A DNA stretch of 8,707 nt from contig JASBZN010000040.1 of NCBI GenBank assembly GCA_029983435.1, forward strand, positions 1-8,707, written 5' to 3'. This DNA comes from Urinicoccus sp. (GTDB taxonomy: Bacteria > Bacillota > Clostridia > Tissierellales > Peptoniphilaceae). The translations under genes and the position numbers were made by a program. Under the pieces are notes generated by a model. The model made no database searches. It was not told the DNA's origin and worked only from the letters and a program-made list of their open reading frames with translations. Shown one piece after another: positions 5,806 to 8,707 of this stretch. Numbering within the stretch: position 1 is the first letter of the stretch; each line of letters opens with the position of its first letter.

Positions 5806-6843
5806 ATGAAAACATATTTGCAATTAGAAGATGGTACGCTGTTTGAAGGCATGGCCTTTGGTTACAAGGGCAAGGATGTTGTGGGAGAATTAACCTACAA
5901 TACTGCAATGGTAGGCCATCAAGAGTTAATGACCGACCCATCTTACTATGGGCAACTGTTGGTTTTTACTTATCCTTTAATTGGGGCCTACGGCTTTAAT
6001 TTAAGTGACGAACAAAGTCCTGAGATGCAACTTCGAGGAGTTATCTGCCGGGAAAAAATTGACCACCCAAACAACTTCCGTTATGAAATTAATGTAGATA
6101 ATTATTTAAATTACCACAAGGTACCAGGGATTTATGGAATTGACACCCGGGCCCTTACCCGCTATCTTTTGGAACACAAGACTGTCCGAGGCGTGATTAC
6201 GCAAAAGCCAAAAACAGAAAGTGAATTGAAGGAACTTTTAGATGACTTGGACTTAAGTCGGGGAATTTTTGATGTCACTTGTGAGGAGGAAAAACACTAT
6301 CCAGGAAAGGGAAAAAATGTAGCTGTTTGGGATTTCGGTGCAAGAAAGAGCTTAATTGACTATTTAAAAATTCACAACTGCTCCATTACCCAATACCCAG
6401 CCCAAACAAGTTTTGATAAAATTCTGGATGCAGGTCACGACCTCTTAATCTTATCCTCTGGCCCAGGAAACCCAACCATGGCGCAAGATATTATTTCAGA
6501 CATTGAGCAAATTTTAGGAAAGATTGACTTGGTGGGGATTGGCCTAGGGGCCCAATTTTTGGCAAGGGCTTTGGGATGCGGCATCCAACATGTTCACCGC
6601 CACAAGGGAGAAGAAGCAATCTTAGATTTAAAGACGAAAAAAATTTATCGGAGCTACCAAAATTATCAATATGGCCTAATGGATGAAAAGGCCATTGAAC
6701 CAACCTTTATTAATCTCTTAGATAAGACAACGGCAGCTTTTAAAGCAAAAGACTATCCAGCTTGGGGATTTATGTTCCAAGCAGAGGAAGACCCCTACAA
6801 TGGAGAGTGCAACTTTTTATTAGACGAAAGAATTGGAGAGTGA
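5806..6843 (+). CDS. carA: Carbamoyl phosphate synthase small subunit with inactive glutaminase site
   Basis: A 345-aa CarA homologue that normally hydrolyses glutamine and feeds ammonia to CarB. The N-terminal CPS small-chain domain (about 1-160) is well conserved: GELTYNTAMVGHQE, LMTDPSYYGQ, FTYPLIGAYGFN, GIDTRALTRYL. The class I amidotransferase domain (about 170-340) keeps its scaffold (VAVWDFGARKS, LSSGPGNP), but the catalytic centre is gone. The nucleophile Cys (E. coli C269) is G246 (GIGLGAQ, codon GGC at 6541-6543). The following His of GHQ is A249. The catalytic His (E. coli H353) is Q325 (FQAEE, codon CAA at 6778-6780); only the Glu (E327) remains. The glutamine-pocket motif NHGF reads N286-Y-Q-Y. 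The C-terminus is shorter than usual. The frame is intact and a ribosome binding site (AGGGGGA) precedes ATG 5806, so this is a maintained protein, not a pseudogene. It is probably a structural partner for an ammonia-using CarB. Confidence 0.93.
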   Translation: MKTYLQLEDGTLFEGMAFGYKGKDVVGELTYNTAMVGHQELMTDPSYYGQLLVFTYPLIGAYGFNLSDEQSPEMQLRGVICREKIDHPNNFRYEINVDNYLNYHKVPGIYGIDTRALTRYLLEHKTVRGVITQKPKTESELKELLDDLDLSRGIFDVTCEEEKHYPGKGKNVAVWDFGARKSLIDYLKIHNCSITQYPAQTSFDKILDAGHDLLILSSGPGNPTMAQDIISDIEQILGKIDLVGIGLGAQFLARALGCGIQHVHRHKGEEAILDLKTKKIYRSYQNYQYGLMDEKAIEPTFINLLDKTTAAFKAKDYPAWGFMFQAEEDPYNGECNFLLDERIGE

Positions 6844-6847
6844 GGAA

Positions 6848-8707
6848 ATGGGAAAATTTGAAGGCGTAAAGAAAGTTCTAGTCCTGGGATCGGGTCCCAT
6901 CGTAATTGGCCAAGGAGCTGAATTTGACTATTCCGGGAACCAAGCCTGCCAAACCTTAAAGGATAATGGGGTGGAAGTTGTCCTAGTGAACTCAAATCCT
7001 GCAACGATTATGACGGACCGGGGGATGGCCGATAAGATTTATATTGAGCCCATGACGGTAGAAGTCGTAGAAAAAATTATTCAAGAGGAAAAACCAGACC
7101 ACATTATTCCTGGTATGGGGGGACAAACAGGCCTTAACTTGGCCATGGACCTGCACGAAAAGAAGATTTTAGATAAGTACAATGTAAAAGTTCTGGGAAC
7201 GCCTATTTCTGGAATTAAAAAGGGAGAAGACAGAGAACTCTTTAGGGAACTCATGGAAGAAATTAATGAGCCTTTGATTCCATCTAAAACAGTGACTGGT
7301 CTCGATGAAGCTTTGGAATATGCAGAAGAACTGGGCTACCCTGTGGTAGTAAGACCGGCCTTTACCCTTGGTGGTACAGGAGGCGGAATTGCCAAGACGC
7401 GGGAAGAACTAATTGAAATTGCAACAGGAGGTCTCCACCGGTCTCGGGTCCACCAAGTCTTAATCGAAAAGTGCATTACTGGCTGGAAAGAAATTGAGTT
7501 TGAAGTCATTCGGGACCACGATGGCAACAAGATTGTGGTTTGCTCGATGGAAAATATTGATCCTGTTGGGGTCCATACAGGGGATTCTATTGTTGTGGCA
7601 CCAACCCAAACCCTAAGTCCTCTAGAATATGGGATTTTACAACGGTCAGCCTTTAACATTATCGACGCCGTAGGGATTGAAGGAGGATGTAACGTTCAAT
7701 TTGCCCTCCATCCCACCTCTACGAAATATGCAGTTATTGAAATTAACCCCCGGGTGAGCCGGTCTTCGGCTCTAGCTTCTAAGGCGACAGGCTACCCTAT
7801 TGCTCGAGTTGCTACAAATATTGCCCTGGGTTACCGCTTGGATGAAATTGAAAACCGCATTACAAAAGTAACTTCCGCAGCTTTTGAACCAGTGATTGAT
7901 TATGTTGTGGTAAAAATACCTAAGTGGCCCTTTGATAAGTTTTACAATGCCAAACGGCAACTGGGAACTAAGATGATGGCAACAGGAGAAGTTATGGCGA
8001 TTGGGTCTTCTTTCCAAAGTGCTCTTTTAAAGGGCTTACGGTCTTTAGAAATTGGGAAGTTCAGCTTGGAACATGCTGGTTTGGCAGATAAGTCCCTACA
8101 GGAATTAAAAAAAGAAGTACTGTCTCCATCGGATGAGCGACTTTTTGTCTTGGCAGAACTCTTAAGAAGGGGCTACAGCATTAAACGTCTAGGCTTAGAA
8201 ACGGGAATTGATGAGTTTTTCCTCTATGAAATTGCAGACATTGTTAAGAGGGAAAGCGAGTTAAAAGAAATGACCAAGGAAGACTTGACAGAAAGCAAGT
8301 TAAGAGACTTGAAAAATAGAGGATTTTCTGATGTAGCCATTGGAAATTTTGTCGGGGAATCTCCTAAGTTTATTTATGAACTTAGAAAGCTCTATAATAT
8401 TACCGCTTCTTTTAAAGGGGTTGATACCTGTGCTGGCAGCCTTCTCATTGACTCTCCCTACCTCTATAGTACCTACGACTTGGATTCAGAAGAAAAAGAA
8501 ATTAAAAAAGACGGTAAAAAGGTCTTGGTTATTGGGTCCGGTCCTATTCGGATTGGCCAAGGGATTGAGTTTGACTATTGTTGCGTCCACTGTGTTCAAA
8601 CCTTAAATAAGTTGGGCTATCAAACCATCCTGATGAATAACAACCCAGAAACAGTTTCTACAGATTTTGACTTAGCCGATAAACTTTACTTTGAACCCCT
8701 GACTATT
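6848..8707 (+). CDS. carB: Carbamoyl phosphate synthase large subunit, 3' end beyond the window
   Basis: The first 620 codons of the large subunit (about 1,070 aa in the family) are open with no stop. CarB makes carbamoyl phosphate from ammonia, bicarbonate and two ATP. The first half shows VLVLGSGPIVIGQGAEFDYSG (10-30), VNSNPATIMTD (47-57), the ATP-grasp glycine loop TLGGTGGG (173-180), GVHTGDS (241-247) and the metal-binding EINPRVSRSSALASKATG (298-315). The oligomerisation domain covers about 400-550 and includes VDTCAG (525-530) and YSTYD. The second synthetase half begins at about 557, with VLVIGSGPIRIGQGIEFDY and NNNPETVSTD. No catalytic residue appears to be lost. The small alanines near 308 and 313, which in E. 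coli line the ammonia tunnel as I recall, are kept. ATG 6848 lies 4 nt after the carA stop, with GGAG at 6835-6838. The C-terminal allosteric domain is not visible. Confidence 0.96.
   Translation, partial: MGKFEGVKKVLVLGSGPIVIGQGAEFDYSGNQACQTLKDNGVEVVLVNSNPATIMTDRGMADKIYIEPMTVEVVEKIIQEEKPDHIIPGMGGQTGLNLAMDLHEKKILDKYNVKVLGTPISGIKKGEDRELFRELMEEINEPLIPSKTVTGLDEALEYAEELGYPVVVRPAFTLGGTGGGIAKTREELIEIATGGLHRSRVHQVLIEKCITGWKEIEFEVIRDHDGNKIVVCSMENIDPVGVHTGDSIVVAPTQTLSPLEYGILQRSAFNIIDAVGIEGGCNVQFALHPTSTKYAVIEINPRVSRSSALASKATGYPIARVATNIALGYRLDEIENRITKVTSAAFEPVIDYVVVKIPKWPFDKFYNAKRQLGTKMMATGEVMAIGSSFQSALLKGLRSLEIGKFSLEHAGLADKSLQELKKEVLSPSDERLFVLAELLRRGYSIKRLGLETGIDEFFLYEIADIVKRESELKEMTKEDLTESKLRDLKNRGFSDVAIGNFVGESPKFIYELRKLYNITASFKGVDTCAGSLLIDSPYLYSTYDLDSEEKEIKKDGKKVLVIGSGPIRIGQGIEFDYCCVHCVQTLNKLGYQTILMNNNPETVSTDFDLADKLYFEPLTI

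Noticed and set aside
5806..6843. carA as a sequencing-error artefact or pseudogene
   Set aside because: The frame is uninterrupted over 345 codons, the N-terminal domain is well conserved, and several separate pocket residues changed by substitutions rather than frameshift.
8340..8606. 88-aa plus-strand reading frame
   Set aside because: It is an out-of-frame shadow inside carB, whose own frame is open and strongly conserved through this stretch.

Overview
This window looks like chromosomal DNA from a low-GC, Gram-positive, probably anaerobic member of the Bacillota. The pointers are strong AGGAGG-type ribosome binding sites, A+T-rich sigma-A promoters with 17-nt spacers, compact intrinsic terminators, a secreted G5/3D cell-wall protein, and an NAD-linked class 1B dihydroorotate dehydrogenase (PyrD + PyrK). 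A Clostridia/Tissierellia-type organism such as an amino-acid-fermenting anaerobic coccus would fit, but that placement is inference only. No mobile element, CRISPR array, tRNA or rRNA was seen.

Layout. 1-638: the 3' part of a CoA-pyrophosphatase-type Nudix hydrolase, ending at a strong terminator. 666-1814: a monocistronic gene for a secreted DUF348/G5/3D protein (YabE-like putative peptidoglycan-active enzyme), with a near-consensus promoter, a WalR-like direct repeat in the leader, and its own terminator. 1884-2362: a single-domain universal stress protein with its own terminator. 2416-2672, minus strand: a structured RNA of about 220 nt with its own promoter and terminator, best read as 6S RNA. 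2805-8707: a pyrimidine operon pyrB-pyrI-pyrK-pyrD-carA-carB, running off the right edge inside carB.

The operon encodes carbamoyl phosphate synthesis (CarA/CarB), its condensation with aspartate (PyrB catalytic and PyrI regulatory chains) and NAD-linked oxidation of dihydroorotate (PyrD/PyrK). Genes overlap by 4 or 8 nt or lie less than 10 nt apart. pyrC, pyrE and pyrF are absent from the visible part. The leader before pyrB is only about 34 nt, so there is no room for the usual PyrR attenuator; a 15-bp palindrome over the -35 box is a possible operator.

The most notable observation is in CarA. The N-terminal CPS small-subunit domain is well conserved, but the glutamine amidotransferase domain has lost its catalytic residues: the nucleophile Cys is Gly (GICLGHQ-type motif reads GIGLGAQ), the catalytic His is Gln (HPE reads QAE), and the glutamine-pocket NHGF motif reads NYQY. 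CarB looks intact as far as it is visible. The prediction is a bacterial carbamoyl phosphate synthetase that uses free ammonia and keeps CarA only as a structural subunit.
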